DNA from: Phycomyces nitens
Lineage: Eukaryota; Mucoromycota; Mucoromycetes; Mucorales; Phycomycetaceae
Assembly (NCBI GenBank): GCA_022702545.1
Contig: JAHRBC010000003.1
Span: 5,084,001 to 5,148,000, forward strand
Direction of reading: 5' to 3'
DNA length: 64,000 bases
In this document: one piece after another, positions 45,430 to 56,909 of the stretch
Position numbering within the stretch: position 1 is the stretch's first letter
Layout: each line of letters starts with the position of its first letter
Position numbers and translations under genes: made by a program
Notes under the pieces: model-generated
Databases searched by the model: none
Told to the model about the DNA's origin: nothing
What the model saw: only the letters and a program-made list of their open reading frames with translations

Positions 45430-46365
45430 TGACGCGTGTTGAGTTATGGTGTGTGGTGCAACAGGTCAGAATATATAAATAATATATATTGTATTCTTGT
45501 GATTTCGCTCAGGACAATCCAACAAGAAGAATTTGACAATCAGACGGGACTTGAAATAGATAAAGACAGTAAACAGGCAAACGGACAGGCAAACGGACAG
45601 GTAAACGGACAACGGACAAACGGACAAACGGACAAACGGACAAACGGACAAACGGACAAACGGACAAACGGACAAACGGACAAACGGACAAACGGACAAA
45701 CGGACAAACGGACAAACGGACAAACGGACAAACGGACAAACGGACAAACGAACAAACAGACAACAGACAACAGACAAACGATGAGACAGTACTTGTAGAT
45801 CCTAACAGTGTGCAACTTAGTATTTCCCGCAGGACAATAGCTCAAGTTCAGGGACGATGTTCAAAAGAAATAGAGAGAAAACTGAATGTCTTTTATTGAA
45901 TAAAAAATGGAGCTCTTTTATACTAATTGACAACTGTGCACGTAGTGACAGTCTAGATATAACTTATGCTGAATGATGATTATCGAGAAGAGTGTACAGT
46001 TCTTCGGGCATAATCACAAAAGGAAATAATCGAAAGGAAAACAAAAAGGAAACTAAACATCAAGAGAGAAATGCACTATCGGGAAGTATACAAAAGGAGT
46101 AATATCAAGAAGTGCGAAAGGAACAAGTGCAATGCAGTGGGAAGCAAACAAAAAAGGAAATATAAATCAAAGGAAAAGAAAGGGGAAAACATTTAGAACT
46201 CAACGGGGCTGTTGACGTAGACAAATGATTCCAAGAGATCGGATCATGCCTTGCATGTCCCAAGGGAAGGTGACGTCTTCGACTGTCCCAAGGTAAAAAC
46301 TTCAAAGTCACTAGTAAATTGAGGGTTGGTGGTCGTTGCTGGAACATTCTACAACACTTGTGTCA
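45430..46365 (-). repeat. LTR unit T2 (tRNA-Thr stack)
   Basis: 936 bp, TGACGCGTGTTGAG...CACTTGTGTCA, flanked by GAGA (45426-45429 and 46366-46369). Contains an 8-bp tandem array and minus-strand AATAAA and TATA-like elements near 45890-45925. Its first 80 bp resemble unit U4 of the tRNA-Asp stack. Confidence 0.72.
45604..45750 (+). repeat. 8-bp tandem array (ACGGACAA)n
   Basis: About 18 near-perfect copies of ACGGACAA/ACAAACGG, with degenerate copies on both sides (45570-45780). A microsatellite-like expansion inside LTR unit T2. Confidence 0.95.
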
Positions 46366-46369
46366 GAGA

Positions 46370-47381
46370 TGACGCGTGTTGAGTTTGTTGTGAGTGAAAA
46401 CGAGTCAGAAAAATATAGTAAATTGAATACCTCACGTTGACAATAACGAGGGTGCGATAAAGAATGAATATAACGGGGGTAGAACCGCAATTCAAAGACA
46501 GCAAGAGGACAAAAGAAGAGAAAATGAAGAAATAGACAGAGATATATGAACTTCGCTCGGGACAGTTAGATATATTCTTGACAGCAATGGAAACAGGGAG
46601 GAAGAGATATAATAGGAGAGGGGAACTAGATAATTTCACTCAGGACAATTATTAAAGTTGACAGCAAGGTACTGGGAAGATACAGATTTGGACGGAAAAG
46701 GGAATTGGATGAAAAGAAAAATCAATCTTGGCACGAAGTATGTTTAGGAATTTCTATACAAGACAATTCACTAATTCAGGGACGGAAAATAAGAGAGAGA
46801 TAACTGATAATTTTATTGATTGAATTTTTAGTCTCTTATATAGACTTCGTAAAATATTACTTTGTAGATAATTATGAATTGGTTAATAATGGATTATAGA
46901 AAATGGGTGTGAGAACGAAAAATAGAACAGTAATATGAGATAATGGATACGGATAATGAGAGATTGTGTAAAATGTAAAATGATAAGATAAGACAGAGAT
47001 ATGAAAATATGAGAAAACAAGATGTGCAGTAAGGATGATAATGTAAAAATGGGTGACAATAATGATAAAGAAAATATAGATATGTGAGAAAAATGTAGAG
47101 TGAAGATAAGGATAAATGCGCACAGACAGGAACATGGGGAAAGAGAAAATGAGATAGATGACAAAAGGTGGACACAAGAATGATAATTGAAATGCAGATA
47201 ATGGGAGATAAAGATGGAAGTGTAAAGAGGTATATGGGTAAAAAGTGACTTGCGATGCGATATGAGTGACGTCGCCATATTGGCTGGACACGACGTCACT
47301 CTTTCTGGCAAGGCAGTCTGGAAAAGGATGACGTTGCTTGCGAAAGTGGGCGAAGCTGGAAAAACTACAACACCCGTGTCA
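46370..47381 (-). repeat. LTR unit T3 (tRNA-Thr stack)
   Basis: 1012 bp, TGACGCGTGTTGAG...CACCCGTGTCA, flanked by GAGA (46366-46369 and 47382-47385), ending 11 bp upstream of tRNA-Thr. Homologous to 41565-42754. A minus-strand TATA-like box and AATAAA lie at 46811-46845. No gene. Confidence 0.75.
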
Positions 47382-47392
47382 GAGAGGGACAT

Positions 47393-47465
47393 GCCTTCTT
47401 GGCTCAGTTGGCAGAGCGTCTGCCTAGTAAGCAGAAGGTCGCCAGTTCAATTCTGGCAGAAGGCA
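47393..47465 (+). tRNA. tRNA-Thr (anticodon AGT)
   Basis: 73 nt with a full cloverleaf: acceptor GCCTTCT with AGAAGGC, D-arm GCTC...GAGC, anticodon stem TCTGC/GCAGA around loop CTAGTAA (anticodon AGT), T-arm GCCAG/CTGGC with loop TTCAATT, discriminator A. No intron and no encoded CCA. A T6 run at about 47484 could terminate pol III. The LTR stack ends 11 bp upstream. Confidence 0.95.
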
Positions 47466-47468
47466 TCA

Positions 47469-47510
47469 TATCACACCCACTGATTTTTTGCACGTTTTAG
47501 GCAATTATTT
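47469..47510 (-). repeat. Short match to the Harbinger 5' region
   Basis: About 42 bases are the reverse complement of 8316-8360 with one or two changes. They lie directly behind tRNA-Thr and before the Gypsy-3-type LTR. Either a small Harbinger remnant, or a tRNA flank copied next to the Harbinger gene. Confidence 0.7.
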
Positions 47511-48816
47511 TTGTCGGACATTATTTTGATGAATCCGTAAAATCTGAAGATGATTAACCGCAGTACAATGTCTCTTCTTTTATGAAAATATCATATAATA
47601 ACTACTGCGGATAATGCGCAGTATTAGTTAGAGAACTATCACTACAAAAGTCTAAGGGTATTATGTAGATAAAACTTATAAAATAAGTTACTTAATTGTA
47701 TAGTTTTACTATGCTTTTGGTAATATATAATCGTGATCCGTAGTAGACTAAAAAGATATGGGGGTGAACTGAATCATCCTACCTACTGGTGTACAAGAAT
47801 CCAATGTAGAATATTTAAATGCCCTCAAACAGCGCAAAACTTAAATATACATTGTAGCCACAATATATTCCTAGTCGATCTACCCTTTTTTGCATTGTAT
47901 TTTACGATACACAGACAGTTTGTGTCAGGGGAGATTGGCCACTTACAAACAACCAGTTTTATCTTTCATTATATTTTATAGTGGGTTTTATAGTATGTTT
48001 TAACAGTCCATCAAGGATGATTGTAGACTATGGCAAGGTAATTGTAGTTATTCTATGCAAACAAGCCTCCCTGGTTTGTTGTTTTTTTTGGAGCAATAGA
48101 TTCTGAAAATTTTTATTTTTCGTTTTATTTGATAAAAAAATACATTTGCGCTATATATTCTAGTCTCTAGATTATTTCTTTGGTATATCTATTCTACCAA
48201 TCGATATTTCTTGGTCGGCACCATCAACTGGTTCTTAATAGAGCCAGGATACTTACCTAGCTGAGAGAAAGCCAATACTGTCTAAAGTAAAAGAGAAGAT
48301 TGTTAGTAAATTATTTTTATATAAATCATTCATTCTTATACTTACATTTTTAATATAATAAACAGAATATTTGATAGACTCTCTGTAATATGTCAAAAAA
48401 TGATCATTGTCTAATAGATATATGTTAATATTTGTAGATAGGCAATATATAATACTAAAATATTGGTTCACTTACAAGATATAGTCGTTGGAATGGCCAG
48501 ATAATTTCAATCGGGAATCCATAGAAGAGCATAGTAAGATGTCTGTGATAGATGTTATTAAAGAGAACATATTTATAATATAAAAGGTTTACCAGAATAT
48601 TATATTGAGATGGATAGAAAAATAGAATTTGCGGCTACATACAAAAGAGTGATTTAGTTAATAAAGAAGAGCTTTAGCATAATATGATCTTACCTTTGGA
48701 TATACAGCCAAGTGCAATAGAGAGACCCCATTATATATTTATAAGCATTTACCTATGAATAATAAAATATATTGAGTAAAAAAAATATTTACAAGAGAAA
48801 GAAAAGAATTAATTAC

Positions 48817-49069
48817 CAGAGTATTTTGCGGTAATATTTAGGCACAAAAGAATATAAAAAATAAAAAGGAAAAATAAATACTTTGTATTAAAAGGCTGTT
48901 TGACCCTGATAAAATGCGGGCAATAAAAATGATAATCCAAAAGAATATGGCTGCCGTCATTTTCATATCTTTGTGATTTATAGTTTATTAGGTTGAAAAA
49001 GATGTCTAGATATAGAACAAGAGTGTACACAAAGCTGTTAAATAACAATAAAACTACAAGACGATTCAT
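48817..49069 (-). CDS. First exon of the third gene in CACTA-C (partial model)
   Basis: 84 codons plus one base from ATG 49069 to a donor CTCTG|GTAATT. There are two hydrophobic segments: one at the N-terminus (LVVLLLF, about residues 4-10) and one just before the donor (YLFFLFIFYILLCLNI). Element B has the same layout, with a hydrophobic helix ending at CTCTG|GTAAG in phase 1, and the start lies 85 bp from the divergent accessory gene. Downstream exons were not resolved, so this copy may be decayed. Confidence 0.4.
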
Positions 49070-49154
49070 TATTTTCAGTCAACCTCTTTACTTGCAAGTA
49101 TACTAGCCATATTCCAATTGTCAAAATATATTAATAATTATTTATTGATAGAAC

Positions 49155-50412
49155 ATGAACAATCGTATTCCTCCTCCTCCCCGTCAGCGCAACCCAAGAC
49201 TTAACGCCGTTGCACGCAGTGCATTAGCTGCCACTGAAGATGTACAAATGTCAGACACCACTACAGTCACGGCACCAAGCATTCCTCAAGATATGGATGC
49301 GACTGAGAGAATGTTTGCTCTGTTGACTGCCAACAATGGAAACTTTGTAACACTGGCAAAAGAAATGGCTGAGATGTCAAAGAGAATGAGTGGTGTAGAA
49401 AATGGTATTAATCTCACCAACGAGATTAATATTTATCTCAAGAAAATGATCAAAGAGATCATGGCTGCCCAGGACAAGCTCAGCAAGTCCACCGAGAATG
49501 GAATTTCTGAGGCAGATTCTGCGATAAAAGCAAGCTTTTCGTCTTTGATGGAGGAAGGGTATACTCCTGGAAAACGGCACGTCGGCATCTCTGTAAGTAA
49601 ATCAATGATAGTAAATATAATTACCAATATATCTAACAGACATATATTAGCATGCACTCAATAAATACATGAAGAACCCAAACCTCACGGACACAGATCC
49701 ATTAAAAGTTGCCGAGAACAATGAGAAGCCAGGATGGTCAACTAATGGCACCTTCAAGGAAGGCTATAATCAAGCCCTTGCAATGGCCGTGATTTCGTAC
49801 TTGCGACAACAGCAAAGTGCAATTGGTGTTTCAACCAATGATATTGCAAGAATAGTGAAGAATCACTACAGGAACCAGGTTCGACATTACAAAACATCAC
49901 CTGATAAGATTGTAGCTCGGCAAAGAACATCACGAAGACGCAATCGAAAGATCTCTGTAAGAATAAAAATAAATAGGCCAATGTTTTATTATATATTCTA
50001 ATATAGTATTTATGTCTAGCTTCTCAAACGTCGCACTGTTACGTATCAGAAATACACCGAGGAGATTACAAGATTGATGCGAGGCTTGGATTGCAGCAAT
50101 GTTCTTGTATTAGAGGTGATGTCTGACGATGAATCTGACACTGAGAATGAAGTTCGGGCACACCGTCCCAGTTGGAGAAGTGATAAGGTAATGTACTATA
50201 TAATTAAAATTTATATTAGCTTTAAGTTCACTAACTAACATTTGTTTAAAAAATAGCTCCAAGAGTTTATCGATGTGGTTGACAAATTGTCTGTCAAAAG
50301 GTTGCAAAAGAAATCCAACAGCTTATTGAAGCGTGTTCGTTTTGTAAAGGAAATGAGTGTCTCTCAGCATATGTCAGTCACGTTACCAGAATGGTGTATT
50401 TCTACTGAATAA
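49155..50412 (+). CDS. Accessory protein of CACTA-C
   Basis: Exons 49155-49592, 49651-49956, 50020-50187 and 50257-50412, phase-0 introns, 355 aa. Exon 1 begins with a basic, Pro-rich tail (MNNRIPPPPRQRNPR) and carries a long coiled-coil-like region (about residues 60-115). Exon 2 is 306 nt like its relatives (NNEKPGWSTNGTF). Exon 3 ends SDDESDTEN...HRPSWRSDK. Exon 4 ends LPEWCISTE. Same unknown family as in A, B and D. Convergent with the transposase, 191 bp apart. Confidence 0.85.
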
Positions 50413-50603
50413 ATAAATAAAAAAATTTTAACTAAGAATTTAATAGCTTCTTGTATACGTATGCACTTTTTGATGGATGCATTACAGGCAAATATATAAA
50501 ATAATCAAAGTTATACTGTATGTGAAATATACATTAAAGAATATAGAAATATTTAATGATATTTAATTGTAAGTCTTTATTGACGTTAATTTATTTTGGA
50601 ATA

Positions 50604-53600
50604 TTATATATAGATCTTACGTAACAAGGGAACAACACACATCATCACTCGACCTCCATCACCTATGTGTTCACCTATAGCTACAGACAACAAAATCCTA
50701 TGTACAGGAAGAATATTTTGAAGACTACTCGGTTCAAACTCCAGCTCATTCACCTCTACGCCCTCATCACTCCTGGGTTGCAGATTAGCCTCTCTATACC
50801 AACGTACATATGCAAACACATGCCGACTCGATTGACCAGCAAATGAGTTTGTGGCAGTATTCACAAAGAGGTACTGAATCTGGCCGGTGTATGCATTTGT
50901 ATACTGATCATTGCTTGTCTTGAACAGTGCCTGGATGAATGAACCGCGTTGCATGGTTCCATTACTTCCTTTATACACCTGGCCAAGAAGATTGATCGAT
51001 GAAAATTTTTGGATGCGGTTGTTGACTATGGTTTGTGAGGGACTGGCCTGGCGATAATGAACAAGTTGCTCATTGTCATACACCTCACGATAGTACTCCA
51101 AAAGGTACTGGTACTCGCTCTCCTTCATCGATACCTCTTCCTTCAAAGCCAAAGGAAGCGCAGATGGTGGCAATGACTCGTTGCCCTTCACAATGTCAAA
51201 GTCTGTCTCTGCAGCAGCAAGAAATGCGTTCAGATCAAATGGCGTGGCAATGGTGGTGGCAATGGTGGCAATGGTGGCAGTGGTGGCAGTGGTGGCAGTG
51301 GTGGCAGTGGTGGCAGTGGTGGCAGTGGTGGCAGTGAACTCAGCAAGGATGCTGGCATGAGAAGGCACAAGAACTGGTGCAAGTATACGCAGGAGGTCTC
51401 CTTTGTACGCGTCTTGATGGTACCTCTTCATGTATGTGGCCTCAAAGCCATCTCTCTGGTTTGTTGAGAAATTCTTGAGAATGCCGTTGAATCTCTCAAA
51501 GCTAAACAGCCAGTATCCATAAACCGGCCCAAAATTGCTGACGGTGTCTTGAAGATGCAAATGGAGGTGCATGTTCGGCGAAATCAATTGGGCATCATAC
51601 AATACTTGGCACTGTCTGCAAAATGCCTCAAGAGAGCTGTGCGCTTCCTCCAGCTCAACCACGGAAATGCTTGGCTTGACAAGGTACTGACAGGCATTGA
51701 CAAATGATATCCAGTTGCCAAGGTGGACATCAGGCAAACGACCGCGCAGGAGAACAGGAGAGTACACCAAGCACCAGGACTTCCATTCATCCGCCTTCAT
51801 AAATGGAAAGTCCTTGCCAATCTTCTTTCTCAATGGTGTATAGTCAGGAGGGAGGACCATCTTCTCCGAATCTTGCTGCATGGCGGCCAGGTCTCTGTTT
51901 GTGATCAGACCAGTCGATCTCCATTTCTCCATCATCCTTTTGGCGGTTCCCAGAAAGAGGTTATGCATTGGATCTATTATGGTGCATTCCACTGCATTAA
52001 AGTACTCAAGATCATGGAGTTCCGACCAGCGGACTCCATTCTCCTTTTCCATCCTCTTTCTTTCTACCTCACTGGACGCGTTCTTCCAGGCCACAGCATC
52101 ACGGCGATTCTCTTGATCAGTGCGAGCCACCCACTCGGAGAAGACGAACCCAGAATAGTCAACACCACTGTTTCCTGGGAGGCGAGAGAACTGGCGATTG
52201 CACTTGTGGCATGCATTGGTACTTGCATGGGACGTAAATCCACATGTTTTCCTGGCGGCAGGGATGTCACAGGCGACAAGAAGAAGGGCGGCACGAACCA
52301 ATGCACCAGAAGGACACTGCGCCGTTGGCATCACCACACCCACATACAAGGATTTGAGCTCGGCAACAAGGGGACGGAGGTAGTGGTTGATTTCACTGGT
52401 TTTGGCTTCTTTTGGCCCAGGCATCAGACCAACAAGAAGAACGTTCTCTTTCTTATAACGTTCGGCCCTCGGCAGATTATTGACAGAGAGATAGATGGCT
52501 CCGCAAGAGTATGTGACCCCATCGAAAGGCTGGAACCAATCGATGTTCATGGTGAGCATGAGAGATCGCTCATGATCCACAAATTGCCTGTCATTGGCAT
52601 CTTTCAACTCACTCCACTTGGCGCCATCGTAGATGTCGAACATCATTCCAGAAACTTGCTGTCTTGCTCTCCAATGGTTGATTGCTTCCTCAAACCCAGG
52701 GCGACGGAAGAAGATTGACAGTGCACTGATTACTGAGCTGTACATATATACCTTGTTAGGCAAGGACGTGTTTTTTGGAGGAGCCTGGAAGAGCTGGCTT
52801 CCACAAGTATTTCCAGAGAGCCTCTCGAAATCGCAGCATCGGGGAACACCTTCAGACTCCAAGTATGTCTTGTGACAATCGCCGCATGCCACAAAACGCT
52901 GGATACTCTTGGATAACGATGTCATGCCAGTCATTGAGTTGAGGCCACTCAAGCTGGATGGAAGACTGAAGGATTGGCCAAAGTGAGACAGGACCTCGTT
53001 CAGAAACTTGATCAAGATCGAACCACCCGAATTGACGACATACTTTGAGATAAAGAAAGCAGCAAAGGCGGCAACAAAGGCATGAAGAGGGTCTGCAGGC
53101 ATTGATGTCTCAAATTGCTCTGTTTGGTTTTCGTATTAATATATGGTATATGCTTATTTATTTTGTACTAACCTTCAAGTTCTTCAACCTCATCTTCAGA
53201 ATCGTCCGAACCATTCAACTCATTGTCATCGGCATCTTCACTTTCAACTAAAAATAATAATATAACAAGAGCAAAAGGTAAGTATTCGTATTCTGTTACA
53301 TAAAGAATATCCTTGCAAGTCATTACAATTTATTATATTGTGTAAATAAAATTATATACTTACATTCAAAATTCTCTTCGGCATCATTGACTTCAATGTC
53401 AATCTCCATGTCATTCTCATTCACCATCAGAGAAGCTTTAGAATACGATTATATATTTTAAAGAAAACGGTTAATTATGACAAAAAATAATAATTTACGG
53501 CATACACTTACAAGAACTTCTAGCTTGAAAGCTTCTTACAATATCATTGGTGATATGTCTTCGGTATGTTTGAGTTGATACCATGACAAAGCCTCTGCTA

Positions 53601-53656
53601 TTAGAAGAGCAGATAGCACACTTGCATTCGACTTGATTGTTTGAGTAGCTGGACAT
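50604..53656 (-). CDS. CACTA transposase (Tnp2-type), element C
   Basis: Exons 53656-53512, 53435-53364, 53247-53173 and 53119-50604, phase-1 introns, 935 aa. Exon 1: CKCAIC...RRH zinc site. Exons 2-3 are acidic but shorter than in B. Exon 4: MNIDWFQPF, MPGPKEAKTSEI, ACDIPAARKTCGF, CHKC, DPMHNLFLGTAKR and FSFERFNGILK. The linker before the C-terminal domain is an Ala-Thr-Thr repeat encoded by a 9-bp microsatellite (51240-51340). Ends ILPVHRILLS...RKIYI. No stops; probably functional. Confidence 0.9.
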
Positions 53657-54859
53657 ATTGATTTTTAATAGTCTTTTTAATTGACAAGAAAGGCAAATGG
53701 CTCAGGAACATATTTTAATATATATCATTTTTAGAATATCAACTGCCAAAATGACATAGCTAGCATTGACGCCCAAAACTGGGATTTGTCTATAAGCAGA
53801 AATAGTTGTCTCATTCCTGGTTACAGGATTGTGAACATGTGTTTGTTTATATGCCTTTTATAATATACGTCATTACATCTCTCTTACAGAACTGACATCA
53901 CTTATAATAAATCGAAAAGAGAAATATATACTCTTTAAGCAATTAATTATTTCAAAAGGGGTTTTACAATAATAAACTAGATGTTATCTTGTAAAAAATC
54001 TTGTTTGCTTATAAAAATCACTATTCTAATTGATTCTGCGACATAGTTACAAGGAGTATAAATTACTTACAAACGAATATCATGCCTAACACTGCAAAAA
54101 TACCCCCGATTCCCATATGTGATAGTATGTAAAATTCCGAGTGAAATAAAAAACAAATTCTAGAATTAAATTGAAATGTTATCTTGCATATATAAAAAAC
54201 AACACATATAAGATAATGAAGTAATTCGGTGGATATAAAGCTCTGCTTTTGGACGTGTAGGCTTGTTAAACTCAAGAGTGTACAGAACTATAACTGAAAG
54301 TGTTATCTTATTTCTTTTTAGTCAAACGTTACATGAATTATTTTTTCAATATCAATAAAAAAATCTATTTTTTAATAGATCAAGATGCAAACTTTTCGAC
54401 TATTTTCTGCAAACTATTCACCTATTTTCTAAAGGACGTATATTTATTGGTTGTTTAATCCGTTTGACACTTTAAACACTTTCAATTGGGGGTTTATTTT
54501 ATACTTCTTTATAAATAGGCCATGGAAAATAGTTTACGAATAGATTTTTATTGATAAAATATTTTTCTCATAATATACAGCCTAGTAATTTGGTCTAGAT
54601 TCATGGCTATAGCTATATTGATACTAATTTTTTTTTACCTTTTGAAACACGGGTAGAGAGAATGACTGATTCATTGACTATCATCTTGAATAACTGGAAA
54701 AGTAGTTGCTCAAACAGAGTAGACAACTAAGACTTTGAGACCGAATTTTCAGGTATACCAAACAGTATCTCAAGATAGATAATGATATAACAATCAAAAA
54801 AGGTGTACGCGTAATAGAAAAGATATCTATATTTTTCTGTTAGAAAAGCAATAGGAATG

Positions 54860-55309
54860 ACTGATTACTTACCAAGACAAACTGGTTTGTTGGATATTCC
54901 ATGTCTTTGTTAAAACGCGGCAATTTTCTTTGATAAAAAGGCTGATAGTAAAGACAGAATATATTAGTATTAATAATGATAAAATATTCGAACATACCAA
55001 GTACATTCCGTCCATTCGACTTCATCATTGTCATCTTTGGCCATTGCGATTGAAAGGAGTTGTTTTGAATCTACAAGATGAAGATTACTGATTAGCAACA
55101 GCAATAAAAAATAGTGCGCCCATTTACCTTTTTCTTGTGCAAGCTTGAATAAAAGTGACTATAGGACACCTTTTAGATAATTGAAAAGATGTTAAAGATT
55201 ATCTTTAATTGCGTGAAAAATTTTCAAGTACTTACCAGAGAGTATAAAGGAAGCAAAAAGTAAAAAGAGAGAGAAAAAGGGAAAATCGGGAAAAAGAATC
55301 CATATGCAT
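54860..55309 (-). pseudogene. Third-gene remnant of CACTA-D
   Basis: On the minus strand a hydrophobic stretch (FFSLFLLFASFILS in the phase matching B) ends at a donor CTCTG|GTAAG at 55236, followed by exon-like blocks with GT-AG borders (about 55165-55125, 55074-55000 and 54948-54880). In the frame that matches B a stop precedes the hydrophobic stretch and no ATG is present, so a working gene cannot be assembled. Kept because position and boundary match elements B and C. Confidence 0.35.
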
Positions 55310-55582
55310 TTTTAGATTATAGTAAGCCCTAATAAATTATGAGAATAAAGGGATTATGAAAACTGTGTACCCAAGACTCTTTTTTTACTGTACTCCAGAT
55401 ATATTTTTTAAAGATATAAATACAGTCTTTTATATATATATATAATACTATTGTTCTTATTTGACACTATATCTTATACTGCAAATTATAATGTATGTTT
55501 ATGTATTCAAAGAAATATATGTTAATATATATGGATTTATTTATGCTTATTATTTTATTTTATTTTAAAAAATATTTAGAAA

Positions 55583-56814
55583 ATGTCTTCAAACCAGAGA
55601 AACTCAGGACGCAAAGCCAGAGCAAACCAAACTGCTCCCATTCACCGTGTTGCTGCTGGCTGTATTAGCCAGCGTGAAATCCTTCCAAGGGCCCCCAGTA
55701 GCAGTGAGGAAAGTAGTCAAGGACAGACAGAAATGGCCACTGTCCTTGAAGACTTGAGGTTCCTCAAGTCCAGAATGGGAATGGTCTATGACATCGCTGG
55801 CAAGACCAACCAGACCATGAGTACGTTCATGGAAGCCCATGCCAGTGGTGTCCAGAGCCAGCTCCCTCTTGGCCAAGCTGGTCCCGTTGGAATGGCTCCT
55901 TCTGTTGGCCCCTCCAGCTCACTTGGTACCAGTGATATGAGTGCGATTGTCTTGGTATGAATATTATTATTATTTTGTTAAAAAATATTTTCTAATAAAT
56001 TATATCTAGGAATTCATTAATGAGAAGATGTGGAAGAAGAACTTCACGTCTAACGATCCTGCTCTGATTGCCGAGAATGAAGGCAAACAGAAATGGAATA
56101 AGGACAAGAAGATTAATCACCCAGACAATGTCAGGGTCATCAACTACTTGAGAGACTACATTCTCTCGCAGCCTCGTGCTGCTGGTTTTTGGCCTGGCAT
56201 GGTAGTGCAAAAAATTAAAAACAATTACAAGTACTACCATCTCACTTCAAACATGAGTGAAGAGCAAGCTTCTGCCAAGAAGAGAAAGGTTCGGGCTAAT
56301 ACCAGGCTTGTCGAGGTTAGTATAAAGACGATTTGATATTTTTAATTTAATCTGAAAATTTTTATAGATCCACTTGCGCAGGGTGGAGGCCTACAAACGT
56401 CACTGGAGGGCAATCGATGAGGAGATGGGCCATAAGCCTGAAAACCCTGATGAGATGGCCTATCTCCATGTCCTCCAGAAGGATGTGATGTCTGATGGTG
56501 AATCAGACATGGAAGACATTGCGCCTGGTATTAGCATGCGTGTTCTCTGTGTTGCTCGTCCCAGTTGGAGAAGCGATGAGGTAATTAATATTTTGTAGAG
56601 TGATGTGCTGATTGATGAGAAAAGACTGATAAATTTAATATAGTTGAACCGGCTTCTGGAGGTCATTGACCATCTTGCAAGAGAGGATGACCTGAGACGG
56701 TCATCAACAAAGACAAAGACAAGAATGCCCAGACAGCAAAAAACGATCAAGGAGATTCCTGCCCCAAGTCACCTGACTTTGAATTTGCCTGCCTGGGTAT
56801 TCAAAAATGAATAA
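55583..56814 (+). CDS. Accessory protein of CACTA-D
   Basis: Exons 55583-55954, 56010-56315, 56368-56580 and 56644-56814, phase-0 introns, 353 aa. Exon 1: basic start (SGRKARANQ), coiled-coil-like region and a Gly/Pro/Ser linker. Exon 2: 306 nt (ENEGKQKWNKDKKIN...). Exon 3: SDGESDMED...ARPSWRSDE. Exon 4: ends LNLPAWVFKNE, like C. Same unknown family. Convergent with the transposase, 95 bp apart. Confidence 0.86.
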
Positions 56815-56909
56815 ATCTTTGTTTTTGTCTTTTTTACTTTTTAAACACATGATTCGCAAAACAAACTATGAAGTTATGATTAAGAACAAGAGAGATAAGA
56901 TAAATATAT

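Noticed and set aside
45604..45750. CRISPR-like regular repeats
   Set aside because: The 8-bp units are contiguous with no spacers; this is a simple tandem repeat in an LTR.
51723..52718. 331-aa plus-strand frame opposite the CACTA-C transposase
   Set aside because: Antisense of the catalytic exon; the corresponding frames in A, B and D are broken, so it is not conserved.
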